Positions 1 to 6,608 of a DNA stretch of 8,498 bases are shown here, in pieces (position 1 is the first letter of the stretch; the number at the start of each line of letters is the position of its first letter). The stretch is from positions 1-8,498 of the forward strand of contig JAKUTI010000107.1 in NCBI GenBank assembly GCA_022448765.1, given 5' to 3'. The notes beneath the pieces are model-generated. The model made no database searches and was not told the origin of the DNA. It saw nothing but the letters and a program-made list of their open reading frames with translations. The translations under genes and the position numbers were made by a program. The DNA is from Pseudomonadales bacterium. Lineage in GTDB: Bacteria > Pseudomonadota > Gammaproteobacteria > Pseudomonadales > Azotimanducaceae.

Positions 1-1298
1 GCCGTGCCCATCTTTTCTTGATCGGCAACGGACTTGGGCTCAACCGCAACATCGATAACAGGCTCGGGGAATTCCATGCGTTCCAACGTAATTTGATCCA
101 CGGAATCACACAGCGTGTCACCGGTGGTGACATCTTTAAGACCAATCGCAGCGGCGATATCGCCGGCCCGCACTTCTTTGATTTCATTTCTGGAGTTCGA
201 GTGCATTTGCACCATTCGGCCGATCCGTTCACGCTTGCGTTTGACCGGGTTGTATACCTGATCGCCAGAACTTAAGACTCCAGAATAAACTCGAAAAAAC
301 GTCAGGGTTCCAACATACGGATCGGTTGCAATCTTGAATGCCAATGCGGAAAAGGGCGTTTCGTCTGTCGACTCTCTGATCCCCGTCGTTCCCTCTTCGT
401 CAACAAGACCTTCAATAGCCTTTACTTCGGTGGGTGCAGGCAAGAAATCGATAACTGCGTCAAGCATAGCTTGCACACCCTTATTCTTGAACGCGGATCC
501 GCACAATGCAGGTACTATTTCGTTGGCTAGGGTCCGAATCCGCAGCCCTTTTTTTATCTCGTCTTCAGTAAGCTCGCCTTCTTCAAGGTATTTATCCATT
601 AGTTCTTCGCAAGACTCCGCAGCCGTTTCTATTAGCTTTTCGCGCCATGTATTTGCATCGGAAACCAACCCTTCTGGGATATCCCGTGCGTCATACGTAA
701 GACCTTGGTCCGATTCATTCCAGTAAATCGCCTTCATGCTGATAAGGTCGACTAGGCCCTCGAACTTATCTTCCGCTCCGATAGCTAGGTGTATCGGAAC
801 TGGATTTGCTCCAAGACGTTCCCTAATTTGTTCGACAACCCGAAGAAAGTCCGCACCAGCTCGATCCATTTTATTTACGAATACCATACGCGGGACCTCG
901 TACCGGTTGGCTTGCCGCCACACGGTCTCCGACTGCGGCTCGACTCCCGACGTGCCACAAAAAACCACGACCGCGCCGTCAAGAACGCGCAAACTCCGCT
1001 CTACCTCGATGGTAAAATCGACGTGGCCCGGCGTATCGATAATATTTATTCGATGTTCGTCATACTGCTGGTTCATGCCACTCCAAAAACAAGTAGTGGC
1101 TGCCGATGTAATGGTGATACCGCGCTCTTGCTCTTGTTCCATCCAGTCCATCACGGCTGCCCCGTCATGGACCTCGCCAATCTTGTGAGAAAGCCCTGTG
1201 TAGAAAAGTACCCGTTCAGTTGTTGTCGTCTTGCCCGCGTCGACATGAGCGACAATACCTATATTTCTGTAGCGTCCTATCGACGTACTACGTCCCAT
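1..1298 (-). CDS. fusA: Translation elongation factor G, 5' part (open at left window edge)
   Basis: EF-G is the cytoplasmic GTPase that drives tRNA-mRNA translocation on the ribosome and, with RRF, splits post-termination ribosomes. The window shows 432 residues of a protein of about 700. The G domain carries the P-loop AHVDAGKT (17-24), switch I RGITI (59-63), DTPGH (88-92, with the catalytic His92), NKMD (142-145) and GSA (267-269). The G' insert spans roughly 160-255. Domain II (about 315-400) includes FSALAFKIATDP, and domain III has just begun at the edge. The reading frame is unbroken. The ATG start aligns with the family start (MxRxTxIxRYRNIGI) and has GGAG 6 nt upstream (1305-1308). 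It lies 39 nt after rpsG with no promoter or terminator seen between, so it is probably co-transcribed with rpsG. The sequence reads as canonical type I EF-G, closest by eye to Pseudomonas FusA (for example CGTSGVEPQSETVWRQAN). The identification is essentially certain. Confidence 0.98.
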   Translation of the reverse strand, partial: MGRSTSIGRYRNIGIVAHVDAGKTTTTERVLFYTGLSHKIGEVHDGAAVMDWMEQEQERGITITSAATTCFWSGMNQQYDEHRINIIDTPGHVDFTIEVERSLRVLDGAVVVFCGTSGVEPQSETVWRQANRYEVPRMVFVNKMDRAGADFLRVVEQIRERLGANPVPIHLAIGAEDKFEGLVDLISMKAIYWNESDQGLTYDARDIPEGLVSDANTWREKLIETAAESCEELMDKYLEEGELTEDEIKKGLRIRTLANEIVPALCGSAFKNKGVQAMLDAVIDFLPAPTEVKAIEGLVDEEGTTGIRESTDETPFSALAFKIATDPYVGTLTFFRVYSGVLSSGDQVYNPVKRKRERIGRMVQMHSNSRNEIKEVRAGDIAAAIGLKDVTTGDTLCDSVDQITLERMEFPEPVIDVAVEPKSVADQEKMGT

Positions 1299-1337
1299 AA
1301 TTTGCTCCGATTAACGGTTTTGCTAAATGCTTTCGAT

Positions 1338-1808
1338 TCAAAATCGATAATGAGAAAACGCTTTGTTTGCATCGGCCATACGGTGCGTGTCCTCTCGCTT
1401 TCGTACTGACAAGCCACGGCCTTCTGAAGCGTCAATCAACTCGCCAGCCAGACGCGCTGACATCGATTTCTCGCTGCGACTTCGAGCACTATCGACAACC
1501 CAACGCATAGCCAACGCCTCGCGTCGAGAAGGCCGCACTTCGATCGGAACTTGATACGTAGCACCTCCGACGCGTCGCGACTTGACTTCCACAAAAGGCG
1601 CGACCGACTCCAAAGCTTTTTCAAATATTTCGACAGGGTCGTTGTGTTCCCTCGTCTGGATGTGATCAAGAGCTCCATACACGATTTTTTCAGCAACCGC
1701 CTTCTTACCACTAACCATCACGTGATTAATAAACTTCGCTAAAGTTTGATTGTGGTACTTCGGATCCGGAAGGATTTCCCGTTTGGCTACGATACGACGT
1801 CTTGGCAT
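1338..1808 (-). CDS. rpsG: 30S ribosomal protein S7
   Basis: S7 is a primary 16S rRNA-binding protein that nucleates assembly of the 30S head and lines the E site; in E. coli it is also the translational repressor of the str operon. The product is 156 residues, the usual bacterial length. It begins MPRRRIVAKREILPDPK and contains KSRRVGGATYQVPIEVRP, ALAMRW, KKREDVHRM-like VRKREDTHRMADANKAFSHYRF at the end, all family hallmarks. The frame is open further upstream to a TTG at 1844, adding 12 residues, but the ATG at 1808 matches the family start and has AGGAG 7 nt upstream (1816-1820). It stops with TGA. All six arginine codons occur, including AGA and AGG, and there is an ATA isoleucine codon, which is unselective use for a ribosomal protein gene. 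Confidence 0.98.
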   Translation of the reverse strand: MPRRRIVAKREILPDPKYHNQTLAKFINHVMVSGKKAVAEKIVYGALDHIQTREHNDPVEIFEKALESVAPFVEVKSRRVGGATYQVPIEVRPSRREALAMRWVVDSARSRSEKSMSARLAGELIDASEGRGLSVRKREDTHRMADANKAFSHYRF

Positions 1809-1815
1809 CAAATTT

Positions 1816-1820
1816 CTCCT
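1816..1820 (-). promoter_or_regulatory. Ribosome binding site of rpsG
   Basis: AGGAG lies 7 nt before the ATG at 1808. It decides the start against an in-frame TTG at 1844, whose extra residues do not belong to the S7 family and whose position would overlap the spacer hairpin. Confidence 0.85.
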
Positions 1821-1832
1821 TTTCTTCAGGTG

Positions 1833-1857
1833 GGCCCGCCACAATCTATGGGCGGCC
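1833..1857 (-). promoter_or_regulatory. Hairpin in the rpsL-rpsG spacer, candidate S7 autoregulatory site
   Basis: On the transcribed strand GGCC (1857-1854) pairs with GGCC (1836-1833), and GCC (1853-1851) pairs with GGC (1840-1838), leaving G1837 as a one-base bulge and a 10-nt apical loop in which CA and TG may pair further. The stem ends 12 nt before the rpsG Shine-Dalgarno motif. There is no U-run after it, so it is not an intrinsic terminator. In E. coli, S7 binds the structured rpsL-rpsG intercistronic RNA and represses rpsG and fusA translation. The position here is the same but the spacer is shorter (64 nt against about 96 nt). The structure is seen in the sequence; its binding by S7 is inferred. 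Confidence 0.5.
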
Positions 1858-1872
1858 TTACTCTGGAGTTAG

Positions 1873-2244
1873 TTATCGCGTCTTCTTTACCCCGTACTTG
1901 GAGCGCCCTTGTCTCCTCTCGCTGACGCCGGAAGTGTCCAGCGTCCCACGAACAGTATGGTATCGGACCCCAGGGAGGTCTTTAACCCGTCCTCCACGAA
2001 TTAGTACGACGGAGTGTTCTTGAAGATTGTGACCCTCACCCCCGATGTATGAATTAACCTCGAACCCATTCGTCAGTCGGACTCGACAAACTTTACGCAA
2101 GGCAGAATTAGGTTTCTTAGGTGTCGTCGTATACACCCTGACGCATACCCCTCGCCGCTGAGGACAACCCTGCAACGCTGGCACACTAGTTTTAGTCTTC
2201 CGACGTTTCCGCGGCTTTCTAACAAGCTGACTAACTCTGGCCAA
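1873..2244 (-). CDS. rpsL: 30S ribosomal protein S12 (TTG start)
   Basis: S12 sits at the decoding centre of the 30S subunit and influences tRNA selection accuracy; it is the classical streptomycin-resistance locus. The product has 123 residues (E. coli 124). It contains QLVRKPR (6-12), TTTPKKPNSALRKVCRVRL (39-57), GGEGHNLQEHSV and GGRVKDLPGVRYHTVRG. Lys43, Lys88 and Pro91 are the wild-type residues of streptomycin-sensitive S12. Asp89, the residue methylthiolated by RimO in E. coli, is present. The start codon is TTG: the family start MA-x-V-x-QLVRKPR aligns exactly with it, GGAG lies 7 nt upstream, and no in-frame ATG gives a family-like N-terminus. It ends with TAA. It is the first gene of the str segment, 139 nt after rpoC. 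Arginine codons of all six kinds are used. Confidence 0.97.
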   Translation of the reverse strand: MARVSQLVRKPRKRRKTKTSVPALQGCPQRRGVCVRVYTTTPKKPNSALRKVCRVRLTNGFEVNSYIGGEGHNLQEHSVVLIRGGRVKDLPGVRYHTVRGTLDTSGVSERRQGRSKYGVKKTR

Positions 2245-2251
2245 TTGGTTT

Positions 2252-2255
2252 CTCC
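2252..2255 (-). promoter_or_regulatory. Ribosome binding site of rpsL supporting a TTG start
   Basis: GGAG stands 7 nt before TTG (2244-2242). The motif is the second half of a perfect 8-bp palindrome CTCCGGAG (2252-2259); the halves are adjacent, so they cannot fold back on each other within one RNA. Spacing and the S12 N-terminal alignment together fix the start. Confidence 0.8.
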
Positions 2256-2266
2256 GGAGGAATTGC

Positions 2267-2282
2267 AGGCCCCCACGGGCCT
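2267..2282 (-). promoter_or_regulatory. Small GC-rich hairpin in the rpsL leader
   Basis: On the transcribed strand AGGCCC (2282-2277) pairs perfectly with GGGCCT (2272-2267) around a GTGG loop. It ends 11 nt before the Shine-Dalgarno motif of rpsL. No U-tract follows in either direction, so it is not a classical intrinsic terminator. A competing pairing exists between GGGGG (2274-2270) and CCTCC (2260-2256), next to the ribosome binding site. The stem is seen; any role in attenuation, RNA stability or translation is inference. Confidence 0.45.
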
Positions 2283-2294
2283 ATCACTTAAAAA

Positions 2295-2331
2295 GGCGCG
2301 CCATTCTAGTTGCACAGCATTTTGGGTTCAA
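2295..2331 (-). promoter_or_regulatory. Candidate sigma70 promoter of the rpsL-rpsG-fusA segment
   Basis: A -35 element TTGAAC (2331-2326, four of six matches to TTGACA) and a -10 element TAGAAT (2308-2303, five of six matches to TATAAT) are separated by 17 nt (2325-2309). The -10 is followed directly by GGCGCGCC (2302-2295), a very GC-rich discriminator of the kind found in rRNA and ribosomal protein promoters subject to ppGpp/DksA control. Transcription would begin near 2295, giving a leader of about 50 nt that holds the hairpin and the ribosome binding site. The placement just upstream of the str genes and after the rpoC stop makes sense. It is a pattern match only. Confidence 0.5.
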
Positions 2332-2383
2332 CTGAAACAACGCATCCTTGTACATTGGGTCAAGAAATTCCAAATCTATGACT

Positions 2384-5300
2384 TCACGACCCTTCGGCAC
2401 CCGAAAGCGCTTCAGATAAGGCTTGTTCAATTTCGTCAGCCGTAGCACCTTGTTCCCGAGCCACTTCCGCGGCAATCTCTTCCTCCCGTCTCTCCTTCCT
2501 CTCGCTGTGGTACGAGAGCCCCGTACCCGCAGGGATTAATCGACCAACAACAACATTTTCCTTCAAACCTCGAAGATAATCGCGTTTGCCAGTCACTGCG
2601 GCCTCAGTCAAAACGCGCGTCGTTTCTTGAAAGGATGCCGCAGATATAAATGACTCCGTTGCAAGTGATCCCTTTGTGATACCTAGTAATAATCTTTCGT
2701 ACTGAACAAGGTCTTTCCCTTCACTCGCGAGGCGTTCGTTTTCCTCTACTATCCTCACATATTCGACTTGTTCGCCACGTATCATATCTGAATCACCGGC
2801 CTCCAAAACTTGGGCTTTACGTAGCATCTGGCGGACTATTACTTCGATATGTTTGTCATTTATCGTCACGCCCTGAAGTCGATAGACCTCCTGAATCTCA
2901 TTAACAATATACTCCGCCAATGCGGCTAAGCCCTGGAGTCTTAGAATGTCATGCGGACTCGGCGGACCGTCCGATACGACATCGCCCCTCTCAACTTGCT
3001 CTCCTTCGAAAACTGCTATTTGTCGCCACTTCGGTATAAGAGTTTCGACCTTATCACCATCTGCAGTCGAAATAACGAGCCGCCGTTTCCCCTTAGTTTC
3101 CTTACCAAAACTCACGGTTCCGCTAGTTTCCGCAAGAATTGCAGCGTCTTTGGGCTTGCGTGCTTCGAACAGATCTGCCACGCGAGGAAGTCCACCCGTT
3201 ATATCACGCGTCTTCGATCCCTCCTGCGGAATGCGCGCAATCACCTCGCCCACACCTATTTTTTCATCTGCCTCTAAATTCAGAACCGAATTACTAGGCA
3301 GAAAATAGTGTGCTGGAACATCCGTCCCCGCCAGATTCACGACCTTGCCTTTCCCATCAACGAGACTGATCGCGGGGCGCAAATCCTTACCGGAAATCGG
3401 TCTGTCTATTGGATCCAACACTGTGATATTGGTGAGACCAGTTAGCTCGTCTGTTTGGCGACTTACCGACACCCCATCGTCCATTTCTTCAAAAACGACC
3501 TTTCCCGAGACCTCCGTGACAATTGGATGGGTATGGGGATCCCACTGAGCAATCATTTGTCCGGAATCAACATTATCGCCGTCTCGAACCGAAATAACTG
3601 CACCGTACGGTAGTTTGTATCGCTCCCGCTCACTACCATTATCGTCTGCAATCGCAATTTCACCGGACCGCGAAACCGCAACTAATTCCCCCGACTCGCG
3701 GCTAACCGTCTTGAGGTTATGGAGTCGTACCGTACCACCATGTTTAACCTGGACATTGTCCACCGCAGTTGCGCGAGATGCGGCTCCTCCAATGTGGAAC
3801 GTTCGCATCGTTAATTGGGTCCCGGGTTCTCCAATGGACTGAGCCGCAATAACACCAACCGCTTCCCCTATATTAACAAGATGGCCCCGCGCCAAATCCC
3901 TGCCATAACAGGCAGAACATACTCCATAACGCGTTTCACACGTTATCGGTGATCGAACAAATAGTTCGTCCACCCCCAGCTCTTCCAAACGCTCGACCCA
4001 AGCTTCGTCAAGCATCGTGCCCTCTGGAACGATAACTTTGTTGCCACTGCCGCTGTGAATATCGCGTGACACGATTCTTCCCAACACACGCGCCGAAAGC
4101 GTTTCGACAACGTCGCCGCCCTCGATTAACGCCGAAATGTGTAACCCTTCCTGAGTACCGCAATCGTCCTGAGTGACTACCAGATCTTGAGAGACGTCGA
4201 CGAGTCGGCGCGTCAGGTATCCAGAGTTCGCCGTCTTTAGCGCAGTATCCGCCAATCCTTTGCGAGCACCATGCGTCGAAATAAAGTACTCGTTCACTGA
4301 AAGACCTTCGCGAAAATTCGCAACTATAGGGGTTTCGATGATGCTGCCGTCAGGTCGCGTCATCAGTCCTCGCATACCCGCCAATTGACGGATCTGGGTT
4401 GGAGAACCCCTTGCTCCTGAATCCGAATAGATATAGACCGAATTAAACGAGTCCTGACCGACTTTCTCGCCTTGACGGTCAATTACCTCCTCGGTTGAGA
4501 GCCCATCCATCATGGACCTAGCTACCAACTCACTTGCCCTTGACCAAATGTCAACTGCCTTGTTGTATTTTTCCCCGGCAGTCACCAAGCCGGAGGCATA
4601 TTGAGACTCAATATCTTTAATCTCGGTTTGAGCGTCTTCGATGATTTCGGCCTTAGATTCTGGGATCACAAAGTCTTCTAAGCCGATGGAAGATCCCGAG
4701 GCGGTTGAATACTTGAACCCTGTATACATCAGCTGATCAGCAAAAATTACCGTTTCCTTCAAGCCCACATTGCGGTAACAGGTATCGATCAGACCAGAGA
4801 TTGCTTTCTTGGTCATCGTTCTATTAATTAGCCCGAAGGGCATTTGTTTCGGCACGATTTCGTATAGAAGAGCTCGGCCGACGGTTGTATCAACAACGAT
4901 CTTTGTGTCAACGCCAGCCCCCTCTTCCTCCGATATTCGCAATCTAATTTTTGCGTGTAAATCCACAGAACCAGCGTGAAACGCTCGATGTACCTCATCA
5001 ACATCAGAAAACGCCATGCCCTCCCCAGCCACATTGACCTTTTCACGTGTCATGAAATACAAGCCCAGAACCACATCTTGGTTAGGGACAATGATGGGCT
5101 CGCCGCTCGCTGGAGAAAGAATATTGTTGGTGGACATCATTAGTGCCCGAGATTCCAATTGCGCTTCGTAAGTCAATGGCACGTGCACGGCCATTTGATC
5201 GCCGTCAAAGTCAGCGTTATATGCGACACACACCAATGGATGCAGCTGAATAGCTTTTCCCTCGACAAGTACCGGTTCGAACGCTTGAATACCGAGCCGG

Positions 5301-6589
5301 TGGAGCGTTGGCGCTCGGTTGAGCAACACCGGGTGTTCACGGATAACGTCTGCAAGGATGTCCCATACTTCAGGCGTCTCTCGTTCGACCATTTTTTTCG
5401 CAGCTTTTATGGTCGTTGCAAGATCGAGAGCTTCCAACTTGCCAAAAATAAATGGCTTAAATAACTCCAAAGCCATCTTTTTGGGCAAGCCGCATTGATG
5501 CAATTTCAGAGTTGGTCCTACAACAATTACAGAACGTCCTGAATAATCCACCCTCTTTCCGAGTAGATTCTGTCTGAATCTCCCTTGCTTTCCCTTAATC
5601 ATGTCGGCTAGAGACTTAAGGGGCCGTCGGTTGGAACCGGTAATCGCTCTACCCCGCCGACCGTTATCCAACAAAGCATCAACCGATTCCTGCAGCATTC
5701 GCTTCTCGTTGCGGACAATGATGTCCGGAGCGTTCAGGTCTAGCAGTCGTTTGAGTCGATTATTTCGATTAATCACCCTGCGGTAGAGATCGTTTAGATC
5801 GGAAGTAGCAAACCTACCGCCATCTAACGGCACAAGCGGGCGCAAATCCGGCGGTAGGATCGGTAGCACCGTCAAAATCATCCACTCGGGCTTGTTACCA
5901 GAGCTCACAAATGCCTCAACGAGTTTCAACCGCTTGGATAGCTTTTTGATCTTGGTTTCAGAGTTTGTAGCGGGTATTTCTTCGCGCAAACGCTCCATTT
6001 CACCATGTAGATCGAGATCGATAAGTAACTGTTGAACAGCCTCGGCCCCCATCTTCGCGACAAATTCGTCACCGTACTCTTCCATCGCGGCGTAATACTC
6101 TTCATCATTGAGAAGCTGACCCATCTCTAGATCGGTCAACCCAGGGTCGATCACCACGAACGATTCAAAATAGAGAACTCGTTCGATGTCCCTCAGTGTC
6201 ATGTCCAACAACAACCCTATCCGAGACGGGAGTGATTTGAGGAACCATATGTGTGCGACGGGACTAGCAAGTTCCACGTGCCCCATTCGCTCCCTTCGAA
6301 CCTTGGTCAGAGTTACTTCAACACCGCACTTCTCACAGATCACGCCCCGGTGCTTGAGACGCTTGTACTTTCCACACAGGCATTCGTAATCCTTCACGGG
6401 ACCAAAAGTGCGTGCACAAAACAGTCCGTCACGTTCCGGTTTGAATGTCCGATAGTTGATTGTTTCGGGTTTTTTGACCTCGCCGAACGACCAAGATCGG
6501 ATCATGTCTGGAGCAGCCAGTCCGATTCGAAGCGAGTCGAACTCTTCGGCTGGAGCATTTTGCTTTAAGAGATTGAGTAGATCTTTCAT
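2384..6589 (-). CDS. rpoC: DNA-directed RNA polymerase subunit beta'
   Basis: Beta' forms the clamp and most of the catalytic centre of RNA polymerase. The product has 1401 residues (E. coli 1407). In order: zinc site 1 with Cys70, Cys72, Cys85 and Cys88; the lid/rudder and switch region (RQNLLGKRVDYSGRSV, 339-353); the Mg-binding NADFDGD (458-464, Asp460, Asp462, Asp464); the bridge helix at about 764-800; zinc site 2 with Cys810, Cys884, Cys891 and Cys894; the trigger loop MRTFHIGG (928-935, His932); the SI3 insertion at about 939-1126, typical of proteobacteria; and a charged C-terminal tail rich in Glu and Arg. The ATG at 6589 matches the family start MKDLL and has AGGAGG 10 nt upstream (6600-6605). 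An in-frame TTG at 6628 would overlap rpoB and is rejected. It stops with TGA. Residue 362, part of ppGpp site 1 in E. coli (Arg), is Lys here; Arg417, Lys611, Asp618 and Tyr622 of that site are kept. It follows rpoB by 19 nt. Confidence 0.99.
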   Translation of the reverse strand: MKDLLNLLKQNAPAEEFDSLRIGLAAPDMIRSWSFGEVKKPETINYRTFKPERDGLFCARTFGPVKDYECLCGKYKRLKHRGVICEKCGVEVTLTKVRRERMGHVELASPVAHIWFLKSLPSRIGLLLDMTLRDIERVLYFESFVVIDPGLTDLEMGQLLNDEEYYAAMEEYGDEFVAKMGAEAVQQLLIDLDLHGEMERLREEIPATNSETKIKKLSKRLKLVEAFVSSGNKPEWMILTVLPILPPDLRPLVPLDGGRFATSDLNDLYRRVINRNNRLKRLLDLNAPDIIVRNEKRMLQESVDALLDNGRRGRAITGSNRRPLKSLADMIKGKQGRFRQNLLGKRVDYSGRSVIVVGPTLKLHQCGLPKKMALELFKPFIFGKLEALDLATTIKAAKKMVERETPEVWDILADVIREHPVLLNRAPTLHRLGIQAFEPVLVEGKAIQLHPLVCVAYNADFDGDQMAVHVPLTYEAQLESRALMMSTNNILSPASGEPIIVPNQDVVLGLYFMTREKVNVAGEGMAFSDVDEVHRAFHAGSVDLHAKIRLRISEEEGAGVDTKIVVDTTVGRALLYEIVPKQMPFGLINRTMTKKAISGLIDTCYRNVGLKETVIFADQLMYTGFKYSTASGSSIGLEDFVIPESKAEIIEDAQTEIKDIESQYASGLVTAGEKYNKAVDIWSRASELVARSMMDGLSTEEVIDRQGEKVGQDSFNSVYIYSDSGARGSPTQIRQLAGMRGLMTRPDGSIIETPIVANFREGLSVNEYFISTHGARKGLADTALKTANSGYLTRRLVDVSQDLVVTQDDCGTQEGLHISALIEGGDVVETLSARVLGRIVSRDIHSGSGNKVIVPEGTMLDEAWVERLEELGVDELFVRSPITCETRYGVCSACYGRDLARGHLVNIGEAVGVIAAQSIGEPGTQLTMRTFHIGGAASRATAVDNVQVKHGGTVRLHNLKTVSRESGELVAVSRSGEIAIADDNGSERERYKLPYGAVISVRDGDNVDSGQMIAQWDPHTHPIVTEVSGKVVFEEMDDGVSVSRQTDELTGLTNITVLDPIDRPISGKDLRPAISLVDGKGKVVNLAGTDVPAHYFLPSNSVLNLEADEKIGVGEVIARIPQEGSKTRDITGGLPRVADLFEARKPKDAAILAETSGTVSFGKETKGKRRLVISTADGDKVETLIPKWRQIAVFEGEQVERGDVVSDGPPSPHDILRLQGLAALAEYIVNEIQEVYRLQGVTINDKHIEVIVRQMLRKAQVLEAGDSDMIRGEQVEYVRIVEENERLASEGKDLVQYERLLLGITKGSLATESFISAASFQETTRVLTEAAVTGKRDYLRGLKENVVVGRLIPAGTGLSYHSERKERREEEIAAEVAREQGATADEIEQALSEALSGAEGS

Positions 6590-6599
6590 CGTTTTGAAT

Positions 6600-6605
6600 C
6601 CTCCT
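6600..6605 (-). promoter_or_regulatory. Ribosome binding site of rpoC
   Basis: AGGAGG, a perfect core match to the anti-Shine-Dalgarno, lies 10 nt before the ATG at 6589. It sits inside the 19-nt rpoB-rpoC gap, just after the rpoB TAA. It fixes the start against the in-frame TTG at 6628 inside rpoB. Confidence 0.8.
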
Positions 6606-6608
6606 CGC

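Noticed and set aside
1334..1346. Short inverted repeat CGATT/AATCG at the rpsG stop
   Set aside because: Only 5 bp with a 3-nt loop and AT-rich; expected by chance and without a U-run.
789..1409. Plus-strand open frame of 206 codons opposite fusA and rpsG
   Set aside because: It lies antisense to clearly coding EF-G, resembles no known protein by eye, has no ribosome binding site I can support and spans two genes and their spacer.
1809..1844. Upstream TTG start for rpsG, adding 12 residues
   Set aside because: The extension is not S7-like, would run through the spacer hairpin, and the ATG at 1808 has AGGAG at good spacing.
2267..2294. Intrinsic terminator after rpoC
   Set aside because: The hairpin is followed by GCAATTCC rather than a U-run; the T-run (TTTTT) lies before the stem on the transcribed strand. 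On the plus strand no U-run follows either.
2073..2315. Minus-strand open frame of 80 codons overlapping the rpsL start in another frame
   Set aside because: Most of it is out-of-frame translation of rpsL; it has no family resemblance and competes with the well-supported S12 frame.
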